64,000 nt of DNA from an uncultured Sphingomonadaceae bacterium. Its GTDB lineage: Bacteria > Pseudomonadota > Alphaproteobacteria > Sphingomonadales > Sphingomonadaceae. Positions 19,200 to 28,918 of the stretch are shown in pieces. A program made the translations under genes and the position numbers. The notes beneath the pieces are model-generated. The model made no database searches and was not told where the DNA came from. It saw only the letters and a list, made by a program, of their open reading frames with translations. Each line of letters opens with the position of its first letter. Position 1 is the first letter of the stretch. The DNA is taken from positions 36,917 to 100,916 of the forward strand of contig CAIQHF010000014.1 of the NCBI GenBank assembly GCA_903871605.1. Direction: 5' to 3'.

Positions 19200-20192
19200 A
19201 TGCGCGCCGAGGTCGTGATCGTAGGATACCGAAACGCGGACGAGATCCGGGCCTGCCTGCTAGCGCTCGGCCAGTCGACCTTTGCGAATGCCGGTATCCA
19301 CATCTGCGAGAATGGCGGCGACGCCGCCTATGCGGCGCTGCTGGAGAGCTTGGGCGCCATCGCGCAGCCCCCGACCGAAGCGGAGCCGTTCGCGCGAACG
19401 ACGGCGCGGCATCGCACGGTGCTGATCAACGGGGACAGGCAGGTGTGGCTGCATCGAGCCGCCGAAAATCTCGGCTATGCGGGCGCGATCAATGTTTGCC
19501 TTGGAGCGATCGCCGCAGACGCAGCTTACGATTTTGTGTGGATATTGAACCCCGACACCGTGCCCGAGCCGGACGCGCTGTCGGCACTCGCCGCGCACCA
19601 GCAGGCCGGCGGGTACGGCATAGTTGGCAGCCGACTGGTGCTTCAGGGGAAGGGGCGAATCCAGCTGTACGGCGCGCGCTGGCGACCGTGGATTGCACGC
19701 GGCTTCAACATCGGGCTGGGCGCCCCAGCGGACGCTGTGCCCGACGTCGCGGCGATCGAGGCGTCGATGGATTATGTCGCGGGTGCCGCGATGTTTGTAC
19801 CGCGCGCGTTCATCGAGGCGGTCGGCGGGTTCGACGAGCGCTATTTCCTCTATTATGAGGAAACCGACTGGTGTTTTCGCCGAGGCACATTCCGGTTGGG
19901 CTACGCGCATGACGCGGTCGTCCACCATGCCCACGGCAGCACGATTGGATCGAGCGTCGTAAAAAGGATGCGCTCGCCGCTGTCCGTCTATCTCGACGAG
20001 CGCAACAAGCTTCTCTTCACGCGGCGTTACTGGCGCTGGCACTACCCGGTCGTCGTGGTGACGACGCTGTTGCTCCTCGGCCAGTATCTCAAGGCGGGGG
20101 CCTACCGCAATTTCGCGGTCGCGCTCTCCGGCTGGTTCGCGGGCATACGCGGCGAGACGGGGCTGCCGAGGCGTTTCCGCCCGTCGCCCTGA
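19200..20192 (+). CDS. Glycosyltransferase family 2 (rhamnosyltransferase-like)
   Basis: EVVIVGYRNADEIRACLLAL, FVWILNPDTVPEPDAL, VGGFDERYFLYYEETDWCFR. Confidence 0.92.
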   Translation: MRAEVVIVGYRNADEIRACLLALGQSTFANAGIHICENGGDAAYAALLESLGAIAQPPTEAEPFARTTARHRTVLINGDRQVWLHRAAENLGYAGAINVCLGAIAADAAYDFVWILNPDTVPEPDALSALAAHQQAGGYGIVGSRLVLQGKGRIQLYGARWRPWIARGFNIGLGAPADAVPDVAAIEASMDYVAGAAMFVPRAFIEAVGGFDERYFLYYEETDWCFRRGTFRLGYAHDAVVHHAHGSTIGSSVVKRMRSPLSVYLDERNKLLFTRRYWRWHYPVVVVTTLLLLGQYLKAGAYRNFAVALSGWFAGIRGETGLPRRFRPSP

Positions 20193-20196
20193 TCGG

Positions 20197-21531
20197 TCAG
20201 GCCTGCTTGAGACGCAAGACCGGTCGCACGCGCCCGGTCAGGATGTTAAGGCCGAGCAGCCGGGACACGAAATAGACGCTGACCAGGTTGCGCAGGATCA
20301 TGATCGAGGTGATGCAGCCCGCGAGGCCCATCAGTCCGCCGAATTTCGTCGCTAGCGGGGCAAGCATGAGCATCAGCCCGGTTCCCCCGAGCGAGACGAT
20401 CAGATTGACCCGCTCGTTGCCGCTCATCGCCAGCGTCATGCCCGACGGCCCGATCAGCGTGTTGATCAACTGCCCGACAACGAGCACGCGCACGATCGGC
20501 GTGCAGGCGATGAACTGCGGACCGATGTAGGACAGGAGTTGCGAGGGGAAGACCAGCAATATCACGGCGATGGGGGCGGCACACAGCGCCGACACGCGGA
20601 TCGCGGATCGGGTCAGCCGGCCGGTCCAAGCAAGGTCGCCGGCATGGAACGACGCGCTGATCCTCGGCGGGTAGATGCTGTAGAGCGAAATCGAGATCAC
20701 TTGCATCAGGCCGGCGGCCTGCACCGCGACACGATAGAGGCCGGCGCCCGTGGCGTTGAGATAGGCGGCGGCGGTAGCCAATGTGTACCAGTCGACCGCG
20801 CTGAACGACATATAGACGCCCCACAACGGTATCGAGCTGTTGAGCATCTTCTTCATCGGCACGGCGAGCGTCTCGCCCTTCGAGCCGCAGTAGCGCAGGC
20901 AAGCAACGATGCCCGCCACGGTCGCGACGACGCTGATGATCGCGGTGACCCAGAGTGCCGCGCCGGGCGTCCTGAGGAAGCCGAGCAACATCGCCACGGC
21001 GACGACGCCGGGGATGACCATTACTTCGAGCGTCTGGCCTAGGATGAAGGCATGTTGTGAGCGCAATATGGCTCCGAATAGTCGCGTTCCGCCGCGACCG
21101 ACGAGCATCACGACCAGCACGCCGATGGCGCTTTGCGGCACGGCATGACCGAACATCGGCTTCCAGAGCAGGTCGCCGCCGAACCAGAGAACGACGGCAA
21201 TCGCGATCATCAGCAGCAGCGCCAACCCGGACACTTTTACGAACGTTTCCGTAGCGATCGGTATTTTCCGTCCGACCGCCGCGGTGAAGTGGCGCACGAC
21301 ACCCACGTCGATGCCAGCAAGGCCCACTGTGGCAAGAAACAAGGCTGTCTGCGTGACGAGAGCATATTGGCCGTTGGCGGCCGGCCCCAGCCGATGGCCG
21401 ATAAAATAGGTGATCACGAAGCCGGCAAGCAGCGAGCTTCCCCGTAGCCCAAGCGCCACGATAGAAGGAATGTGGGGACGGAGCCGGCTGATCATCCCAG
21501 CGGCTATGTGGGGACGGCTCGATCCTGGCAA
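20197..21531 (-). CDS. Oligosaccharide flippase (Wzx/MATE-like); start may be internal ATG at 21495
   Basis: 444-aa polytopic protein; N-term LGLRGSSLLAGFVITYFIGHRLGPAANGQYALV typical of polysaccharide biosynthesis transporters. Confidence 0.88.
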   Translation of the reverse strand: MPGSSRPHIAAGMISRLRPHIPSIVALGLRGSSLLAGFVITYFIGHRLGPAANGQYALVTQTALFLATVGLAGIDVGVVRHFTAAVGRKIPIATETFVKVSGLALLLMIAIAVVLWFGGDLLWKPMFGHAVPQSAIGVLVVMLVGRGGTRLFGAILRSQHAFILGQTLEVMVIPGVVAVAMLLGFLRTPGAALWVTAIISVVATVAGIVACLRYCGSKGETLAVPMKKMLNSSIPLWGVYMSFSAVDWYTLATAAAYLNATGAGLYRVAVQAAGLMQVISISLYSIYPPRISASFHAGDLAWTGRLTRSAIRVSALCAAPIAVILLVFPSQLLSYIGPQFIACTPIVRVLVVGQLINTLIGPSGMTLAMSGNERVNLIVSLGGTGLMLMLAPLATKFGGLMGLAGCITSIMILRNLVSVYFVSRLLGLNILTGRVRPVLRLKQA

Positions 21532-21734
21532 GTTTCAATTCTGTGGGCGGTCGCTTTGCGCGCGGAAGTTGGTCGCATCTGGGCGGCGCACATCCGTTTC
21601 GGCGAAGATCCACACAACGACACGCCGCCTCCCAAGTGCCCGCCGCGCCCAATTGACGAGGTGTCCGACCTGCCCTAGGCACTTGGCCTTCGGGGGAATC
21701 GTCGCGTGGATATCCGCATTGTTCATGATCAGCG

Positions 21735-22718
21735 GTGCGCGCGTCCGGAGGGTTGGTGACTGCCGTGGGATCGCTGGTACTGCGGCCTGGCGCGTTTCGT
21801 CTGCTCCTCGCGGGACTCGTCGTCCTTAGTCACATAAGCAATTTGCAGGTCGGCCGGTTGGGCGTCGCGCTATTTTTCCTGCTGAGCGGATTCTGGATTT
21901 CAGATCTCTGGAATCGGCAGGCTCGGTTCGGAAACCTGCTATTCTTCATAAATCGCTTCCTGCGAATATGGCCACTCTACATTCTTGTTGTTCTGGCATC
22001 GGCGTGGCTGCATCGGCGTGCGCTACACCTGCCCAGTTTTACTATCTTCGGCGTCGCTTCGATGAACGCGGACAAACCTATTGGCGTTGAGTGGTCACTC
22101 GATATCGAGGCGCAATTCTACGTCTTGCTGCCGGCTATAATGACGTTGGGGCTGTCGGCCTGGTTGGTCGTGCCCGCGACGATCATGGGCTGGGCCGCGG
22201 TCTATTTTGCCGGAATTCATAACGTACTGATGTATATTCCCGCATTTGCCGCCGGGATGATGCTCTATCGATATCGCGATCGCCCGATTCCAATCGCGGC
22301 GGGCTTCTCTGTTCTGGCATTCTTATGCTTTTCGGCTGTCGCTTTTGCGATTCCGGCGACGCGGGGCATGTTGATTAACAGCATGCCCGATGTCGTGAAC
22401 GAGGATGTCTTCGCGATGGCATGGGGCGCGTTGCTAGTGCCTTACATCGGCCATTCGTTGCGCAGGAAATCCAGCGTATTCGACCGCCACCTCGGCAACC
22501 TCTCCTTTCCGCTCTATCTCGTCCACGAGCCTATCATTCAGGCTCTGATGCCGCACGGGATCGTCATGAAGATCGGCCTGCTCGCAATCATCTCAGCAGT
22601 TGCGATCGCCTTCTATATTGCGATCGACATCCCGATCGAGCGTATCCGCCACGCATTGCTAAAGCGGCTGGAGGCGCGCCAGATGGCGGCATTCGCGGGC
22701 GCGGATGAGATTGCCTAA
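21735..22718 (+). CDS. Acyltransferase-3 family membrane protein (short form)
   Basis: LVVLSHISNLQVGRLGVALFFLLSGFWISDLW, FINRFLRIWPLYI, GVEWSLDIEAQFYVLLPAI; N-terminus uncertain. Confidence 0.8.
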   Translation: MRASGGLVTAVGSLVLRPGAFRLLLAGLVVLSHISNLQVGRLGVALFFLLSGFWISDLWNRQARFGNLLFFINRFLRIWPLYILVVLASAWLHRRALHLPSFTIFGVASMNADKPIGVEWSLDIEAQFYVLLPAIMTLGLSAWLVVPATIMGWAAVYFAGIHNVLMYIPAFAAGMMLYRYRDRPIPIAAGFSVLAFLCFSAVAFAIPATRGMLINSMPDVVNEDVFAMAWGALLVPYIGHSLRRKSSVFDRHLGNLSFPLYLVHEPIIQALMPHGIVMKIGLLAIISAVAIAFYIAIDIPIERIRHALLKRLEARQMAAFAGADEIA

Positions 22719-22799
22719 CACTCGCCCGGCTGCCCATTGCCCTAGCGCTGTTTGCAATGGAGGGTCGAGCGAACAGGGCGGTTTCGTTAACCGGCTCGC

Positions 22800-23489
22800 T
22801 CAATTCTCGCGAAGCGCTTCGGCAATATCCTCCCTGCGGATCAGAACCATGTCGCGCGGATTATGCGGTGGCGCAAAGTCGACGAAGCGAGCCAACACGG
22901 CGTTTTGCGGCAATGAGAACGGCGGCTTGAAGAGGTCGAGTTGGCGAAAATCGCCCGTAACCACATTGCGATTGACGAATGATCCACCGGTATGCGTTGT
23001 CACGAGAATATATTTGATCTGTGAGTTTGCAAAATTTCTCAATGATTTCAGAATTTTTGCATAGGAAAGGTGGAAAAGCACGTCGCGGCACAGCCAAAGG
23101 TCGGCATCCGGGAAAGGATCATCGACAATATCGAAGACGCGGAACGAGGCCCTATTACCAGCATAATTGGCCGCGGCCATCTCGACGACGGCCGGCACGA
23201 CATCGCCACCGATATAATCGATATCGACTTTATCGAGGATCTGCCGCATCCAATGGAGATCTCCGCACGGCGCATCAAACATCGTCTTGATGCCAAATTG
23301 CTCGATCAGTTTTGGCAGTTCCTCCCGGATATGCTCGGTCTGAGCAAGGCTGGACCCGACGCCACTGACGCTCTCCCGGTCTCCCCAATAACGGCTGCTA
23401 TATATGTGCTCAAACACCTTGCGGTGGTCATAGGCGCCGAAGCGCACCGCTCGAGCGGCTCGCCGGATCACCGACCTCACAGAAACCAT
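22800..23489 (-). CDS. Class I SAM-dependent methyltransferase
   Basis: GIKTMFDAPCGDLHWMRQIL, DYIGGDVVPAVVEMA; start trimmed to ATG at 23489. Confidence 0.8.
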   Translation of the reverse strand: MVSVRSVIRRAARAVRFGAYDHRKVFEHIYSSRYWGDRESVSGVGSSLAQTEHIREELPKLIEQFGIKTMFDAPCGDLHWMRQILDKVDIDYIGGDVVPAVVEMAAANYAGNRASFRVFDIVDDPFPDADLWLCRDVLFHLSYAKILKSLRNFANSQIKYILVTTHTGGSFVNRNVVTGDFRQLDLFKPPFSLPQNAVLARFVDFAPPHNPRDMVLIRREDIAEALREN

Positions 23490-23781
23490 TGCGCCCCTCC
23501 GTCCAGCCCCATTCCAGTAGGCAGTCGGCAGCCGCGGCGTCAAGCTGAGGATGGCGTTTCGCGCTTCAATCTCCGGCCGGCAAAGCGAAAAGTGGCGCCG
23601 CCGTCCAATCACGGTTACAGTCACGTCAGCCTCTGGCTATGACGTGATAACCGCCGCGGTTCAGACGCGGGTGGCCACAAAGTCCGAATTGCGTTTCTGT
23701 CGACGATTTCACCTCCCATTCCCGGGCCGGGACGCCAGCGACGTGCAAGTTTGCTTGGCGCCGACGACGAAGAAAGACCGC

Positions 23782-24948
23782 ATGCCGAAAACGCTTCAGT
23801 TAGACTTCATGTTGGGTCTTCCCCTCGATAGAAAGGGCCCCACCTACACGGCGGCCTCGCTCGCTTCAGCGATGGATCGTTCTGACTGCGTGACGCACAT
23901 ATACACGCCGCTGGACCGATGGCCGGCACCGGCGCTTGCCGTCCCGATCACGTCGGGCGCACCGGTAAGCGATCAGCTCTTGAGCCACGTCCCGTATCGC
24001 GTCACGGCGCCATTGACCGTGCGCCTGGCCGAGCGATCGATCCTAGCAGCCGCGCCGACGACTCCGGCGCGGCAGCAGATCGTGTACATGTGGGGCGAAG
24101 TCTCGCTGCGGCTTGCGACCAAGCTGGCCGCACGCGGGACCGTTGTGGTGCGCGAGAAGATCAATTGCGGCAAGCAAGCGTCGAAGCGTATTCTCGACGA
24201 GGCATATGGTCGTCTCGGCGTCGCGGCTGGCCATTCGATTACCGATTCGCTGATCGCGAAAGAGCATGAGGAACTGCATCTTGCGGACGCGGTCTTCTGC
24301 CCCAATCAGATGGTTGCGGAAAGCCTCCGCGAAATCGGGCTGCCGAGCGAGAAGCTCATCGCGACGAGCTATGGTTGGGAGCCGGAACGGTTCATCGGAG
24401 ATGACAGGGCGCTCGGGCCGATCGAGGGGACAACGTTCCTGTTCGTGGGCTTTCTGTGCGTAAGAAAAGGCGCGCACATTCTTCTGGACGCTTGGCAAAA
24501 GGCAGGAGTTAACGGTCGCCTGATCATTGCCGGCAAGATCGAACCGCTCATCGCCGAGCGATACGCTCATGTGCTCGATCAGACGAATGTGAACTATATA
24601 CCCTTCACGCCCAATGTGGGGGCACTTTACCGGGCTGCCGACTGGTTCATCTTCCCATCGCTGGAGGAGGGAGGGCCCCAGGTTACCTATGAAGCGGGTG
24701 GCTGCGGAGTTCCCGGACTGGTTTCCCGAATGGGCGGTGGTGCCTTCACGCGCGAGGGCGTGGACGGGACGATCATCGACTCCGACGACTGCGATGTCTG
24801 GGCAGCAGCGATTGCGTCTGCTGCGAGCACGCCGGAACTGCGTCGCGCTTATGGCGAAAACGCCCGGCGGCGTGCGGAGCAATTCACCTGGGCCGCAGTC
24901 GGAGCCCAGCGGCGCGAGGCGCTGATCGAGCGTTATGCGATGCCGTGA
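23782..24948 (+). CDS. Glycosyltransferase family 4
   Basis: TTFLFVGFLCVRKGAHILLDAWQKA, ADWFIFPSLEEGGPQVTYEAGGCGVPGLVS. Confidence 0.88.
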   Translation: MPKTLQLDFMLGLPLDRKGPTYTAASLASAMDRSDCVTHIYTPLDRWPAPALAVPITSGAPVSDQLLSHVPYRVTAPLTVRLAERSILAAAPTTPARQQIVYMWGEVSLRLATKLAARGTVVVREKINCGKQASKRILDEAYGRLGVAAGHSITDSLIAKEHEELHLADAVFCPNQMVAESLREIGLPSEKLIATSYGWEPERFIGDDRALGPIEGTTFLFVGFLCVRKGAHILLDAWQKAGVNGRLIIAGKIEPLIAERYAHVLDQTNVNYIPFTPNVGALYRAADWFIFPSLEEGGPQVTYEAGGCGVPGLVSRMGGGAFTREGVDGTIIDSDDCDVWAAAIASAASTPELRRAYGENARRRAEQFTWAAVGAQRREALIERYAMP

Positions 24949-24985
24949 CGCTTGGTCATTCACTTGCCGGCGGATAGGCCCCTCA

Positions 24986-26140
24986 TCAGATCTGGACGAC
25001 GTCCCGCATCGGCGTGACCGGCCGCTCGGGAAACAGCGCTTGCGCCGTCTTGTCGGAGGGCAGGCCGAAATGCTCGGCGACCGCACCTGAGATGAGCGCG
25101 TGAAGATCGCCCGTTGGGCGCAGGTCGCGCGCTTCATACAGTTGCGCGGGCTTCAGGCCCGGCCAATCCGCGATCACGCGTCCGCCCTTCACGGTGCCGC
25201 CGAACAGCATCGCGACCGTGCCCGTGCCATGATCGGTGCCGCCCGTGCCGTTGATCGCGACGGTGCGACCGAATTCGGTGGCGACGATCACTAGCGTGTC
25301 GCCCCATGCATCACCCAAATTGGTCTGCAAGCCACCGACGAGCATATCCAGCTGTGACAGTTGATTGCGCAGGCGCGTGATCTGCGCGCTGTGCGTATCC
25401 CAGCCCTGCGTCTCGATCATCGCGATACGGGGGCCGTCCGGCTCGCGCAGGAAGCCCGCCGTGAGCTGGGCGAGCCGTTCGGGCGCGGTGCCGCCGCCCG
25501 CATTCTTGGCCTGGATGTCGAGCGCGAGGCGACGCGTGTCGATCGCCTCGGACCAGAGGGCATGGAACAGCGGATCACCGGCATATAGAGCGCTCACGCT
25601 CGCCATCAGCTTCTCGTTGCTCCGCCCCACGGCCGACGGCTGGAACGAGGCGACCGGGATCGGGCCGCTAAGCGCGAGCGGCACGCCGGCGGTCAGCGCG
25701 ATCGCGCGCGGGTTCTGTTGCAGCGCCATCAGTCGGTTGAGCCATCCGGAATTCAGGTCGAACGGCCGTTCGCCACCGCTTTCGAGGACATTCTGGCCGT
25801 CGAAGTGCGAGCGGTCGCGGTAGGGCGATGCGATGGCATGGACCAGCAGCGCCTGCTTCTGCGTGTAGAGCTTGGCAATGTTGGTCAGCGCAGGATGCAG
25901 TCCGAAGGTCGCGTCGAGCTTTTGTACGCCCTCGATCTCGGCGAGCACACCGCGCGCCGACGCGAAATCGGGATCACCGACCGCGGGGACTGCCTGGAGG
26001 CCGTCCATCGCCCCCCGCTGGATGATGAAGATCAGCCGTCGATTGCCCGGCGGACGCGCCAGCAGCAGTGAGGGGGCGGCGAGAAAAAGCGCACCGGCGG
26101 CGAGCCCGGCGCCCGCCAATTGCCTGCGAGTCAGGATCAT
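24986..26140 (-). CDS. DUF1501 family protein with Tat-like signal
   Basis: MILTRRQLAGAGLAAGALFLAAP; IQRGAMDGLQAVPAVGDPDF; VIVATEFGRTVAINGTGGTDHGTGTVAMLFGGTVKGGRV. Confidence 0.9.
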   Translation of the reverse strand: MILTRRQLAGAGLAAGALFLAAPSLLLARPPGNRRLIFIIQRGAMDGLQAVPAVGDPDFASARGVLAEIEGVQKLDATFGLHPALTNIAKLYTQKQALLVHAIASPYRDRSHFDGQNVLESGGERPFDLNSGWLNRLMALQQNPRAIALTAGVPLALSGPIPVASFQPSAVGRSNEKLMASVSALYAGDPLFHALWSEAIDTRRLALDIQAKNAGGGTAPERLAQLTAGFLREPDGPRIAMIETQGWDTHSAQITRLRNQLSQLDMLVGGLQTNLGDAWGDTLVIVATEFGRTVAINGTGGTDHGTGTVAMLFGGTVKGGRVIADWPGLKPAQLYEARDLRPTGDLHALISGAVAEHFGLPSDKTAQALFPERPVTPMRDVVQI

Positions 26141-26144
26141 CGCG

Positions 26145-27536
26145 TCATCTCCGCTGGAATTCGGGTGCGACGAGCAGCAGCGCGAGTTGCTGTTGCGGAG
26201 ACGCGGCAGTCTTGAGCACGTTGACGGTGTCGCGACGCAATGTGCCGGGCAGCAGCGCTGCGATGGTTGATTCGTCCATCGCGGCAGGCGACGCGGCCTT
26301 CGAAGCGATCTGGTTCGCTATATCGAACCGCCGCATCAACTCGTCGGACGCCGCCCAGGTCTGCTGCGTGTCCGCCCACCCCGCGGGCGAGCCAGACTGC
26401 CAGACGGGTTGCCCCAAATGCTGGAGTATCTGCGCCGACATGGCGAGCGTGGTGGGGTCCGGATTGATGGCGCGCCACGTCGATATCGTCCAGTCCCAGG
26501 GCGATTTGAACTTACCCGCGGGGGCTGCCCAGCTCTCGGGCGCGGCGATCAGGGCGCGATAGACCGTCTTCAGATCGCCACCGCTCGTCTGAAACGCCGC
26601 AGCGAGCCTGTTCACGAGCGCCGGCGACGGCGTATCGGTGACGAAATGCACGGCAAGCTTCGTCGCGATATGGCGCGCGGTCTCGGGGCGCAGCGCGACG
26701 TCGGCCAGCACCGCCTGACCCTGTTCGGCCTGACCGTCTGCGTATCGACGACCCAATATGGTTCGTTCGCCCGGTTCGTGGATGTCGGCGTCGTAAACGG
26801 GTTCGCCATAGACGCCGGGAAGCTGTCCGCCCGCACCGGTGCCAACGATCGTGCGGCCGGTCAGCGCCCGCGCGAACTCGGCGACGTCCGCCTGGGTATA
26901 GCCGGAGCGAACCCCGAGCGTATGAAGTTCGAGAATTTCGCGCGCGAGATTCTCGTTGATACCGATCGCGCGCCGCGCGAAGCGCTTTCCCGAGGGGCTG
27001 TTCGGACCGACCGAGACCGACTGGTCGAGATAGCTCAGCATCGCCGGATGCCCCTCGACCGCGACCAGCAGGTCGCTGAACCGGCCCATGATATTGGGGC
27101 GGATCGCCTCGAATTCGAACGGGCCCGCGGTTGCCAGCAGATCGCCCTTGTTGGTCGATACGGCAAAGTGGTTGGACCAGAAATGGACCAGACGCTCGGC
27201 AAATGGCGTGTCGCTCTGCACCGCCGCCGCAATCCGTGCGGCGACCTGGTCGTTCATCATCTGCCGGATGCTGACGTTCATCGCGCGCGCATCGGCCATC
27301 GCCTGCGGGCTCGCATCGCTTCTCGCGGCACGCTGGGCGTCGCGAATGCTCTTTATCTCGGCCGTGGCCTGGCGATAACTTGGAGCGGCGGCGATCGCCG
27401 GCGGCCGAACGTCGAAACGGTCAAGCTGCGCCGAAAGCCATTCCTGTGGATCCGAGACGGCAGGATCCTGCGGCCGAGCGCCGAGGCCGAACCGGTTGAG
27501 CGCTATGCTCTGCATGTACGCCGTGCTGATCGCCAT
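26145..27536 (-). CDS. DUF1800 family protein
   Basis: LNRFGLGARP, ERLVHFWSNHFAVS, NENLAREILELHTLGVRSGYTQADVAEFARALTG; 4 nt before the DUF1501 gene. Confidence 0.92.
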   Translation of the reverse strand: MAISTAYMQSIALNRFGLGARPQDPAVSDPQEWLSAQLDRFDVRPPAIAAAPSYRQATAEIKSIRDAQRAARSDASPQAMADARAMNVSIRQMMNDQVAARIAAAVQSDTPFAERLVHFWSNHFAVSTNKGDLLATAGPFEFEAIRPNIMGRFSDLLVAVEGHPAMLSYLDQSVSVGPNSPSGKRFARRAIGINENLAREILELHTLGVRSGYTQADVAEFARALTGRTIVGTGAGGQLPGVYGEPVYDADIHEPGERTILGRRYADGQAEQGQAVLADVALRPETARHIATKLAVHFVTDTPSPALVNRLAAAFQTSGGDLKTVYRALIAAPESWAAPAGKFKSPWDWTISTWRAINPDPTTLAMSAQILQHLGQPVWQSGSPAGWADTQQTWAASDELMRRFDIANQIASKAASPAAMDESTIAALLPGTLRRDTVNVLKTAASPQQQLALLLVAPEFQRR

Positions 27537-27706
27537 GCATTTTGGGTAGGGCGTTTGATCATGAAGCTCAAATTAAAGCGGGTTCACGCGCCTCGACTCG
27601 CCTAATTCTCCGCTCATCCTGCCGCGGCCGATTGTGCGAGGCAGAAACAATGCTAATCGATCGGAACCGCGTCGGCTTCACCATCAAAGAAGGAATAACC
27701 TTGGTC

Positions 27707-28900
27707 ATGGGAGGTCGCGCGAAGCCCCGGCGTGTGCTCATCATCGTCGAAAATCTCCCGGTGCCGTTCGATCGTCGCGTCTGGATGGAGGCGACGACCC
27801 TCCAGCAGGCGGGCTATCACGTTTCGATCATCTGCCCGGTCGGCAAGGGGTTCGAGGCGCGTCGGGAGACGCTCGACGGCATCCACATCTACCGCCATCC
27901 GCTTCCGCGCGAGGGCAATGGCCTGTTCGGCTACATCGCCGAATATGGCGCGGCGCTGTTCTGGGAACTTTGGCTGGCCCTGCGGATCGCATTCACGCGC
28001 GGCTTCGACGTCATCCACGCCTGCAATCCGCCCGACCTCATCTTCCTCGTCGCCGCCGTCTTCCGCCTGTTCGGAAAGAAATTCCTGTTCGATCATCACG
28101 ATCTCTGTCCCGAATTGTTCGAGACCAAGTTCGGCAATCGAGGGCCGCAATATAAGGCGATGGTGCTTGCCGAGCGCCTGACGTTCGGGCTCGCCTCGGT
28201 GTCGATCGCGACCAACGAGAGCTACCGGCAGATCGCGATCGAGCGCGGTCACATGCCGCCCGATCGGGTCTTCGTCGTGCGGTCCGGTCCCAATCTCGAC
28301 AAGGTCAAGCCCGGGCCCGCCGTGCCCGCGCTCAAGCAGGGCAAGCCGCTGCTGGTCGGCTATGTCGGCGTGATCGGTCGACAGGAAGGGCTCGATTTGC
28401 TCGTCGAGGCGGCGGCCTGGCTACGCGCGCAGGGCAGGGCGGCCCTCCATTATGGAATCGTCGGCGGCGGCCCGGAGTTGGAGGCGATCAAGGCCTATGC
28501 GAGCGCGCAAGGCGTCGCGGACCTTTTCACCTTCACGGGGCGCGCGCCCGATGCGCTGCTGATGGACATGCTCAACACCGCCGACATCTGCGTCAATCCG
28601 GATCGCGTCGATGCGATGAACGACCTCTCCACGATGAACAAGATCATGGAATATATGGCGTTGGGCAAGCCGATCGTGCAGTTCGAGGTCAAGGAAGGGC
28701 GGTTCTCCGCCGGGGACTCGTCGCTCTATGCCAAGCCCAACGACCCGGTCGACTTCGCGCGCAAGATCGCCGAGCTCGCCGATGATCCGGCCAAGCGCGC
28801 CGAGATGGGCGCTTTCGGATTCCGGCGGGTCCACGATCATCTCGGCTGGGAGCATGAGCGGCCCAAGTTGCTCGCCGCCTATGATGCGGTCTTCTCCTAG
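27707..28900 (+). CDS. Glycosyltransferase family 4
   Basis: ENLPVPFDRRVWMEATTLQQAGYHVSIICP, FDHHDLCPELFETKF, GQEGL-type donor region, MNKIMEYMALGKPIVQFE. Confidence 0.9.
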   Translation: MGGRAKPRRVLIIVENLPVPFDRRVWMEATTLQQAGYHVSIICPVGKGFEARRETLDGIHIYRHPLPREGNGLFGYIAEYGAALFWELWLALRIAFTRGFDVIHACNPPDLIFLVAAVFRLFGKKFLFDHHDLCPELFETKFGNRGPQYKAMVLAERLTFGLASVSIATNESYRQIAIERGHMPPDRVFVVRSGPNLDKVKPGPAVPALKQGKPLLVGYVGVIGRQEGLDLLVEAAAWLRAQGRAALHYGIVGGGPELEAIKAYASAQGVADLFTFTGRAPDALLMDMLNTADICVNPDRVDAMNDLSTMNKIMEYMALGKPIVQFEVKEGRFSAGDSSLYAKPNDPVDFARKIAELADDPAKRAEMGAFGFRRVHDHLGWEHERPKLLAAYDAVFS

Positions 28901-28918
28901 ATTCCCGCCGGCAAGGCG

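Noticed and set aside
21471-21520. Direct repeat ATGTGGGGACGG at the start of the flippase gene
   Set aside because: Lies in and around the annotated N-terminus (RPHI...RPHI); the likely start is the internal ATG, so a chance duplication is the simplest explanation
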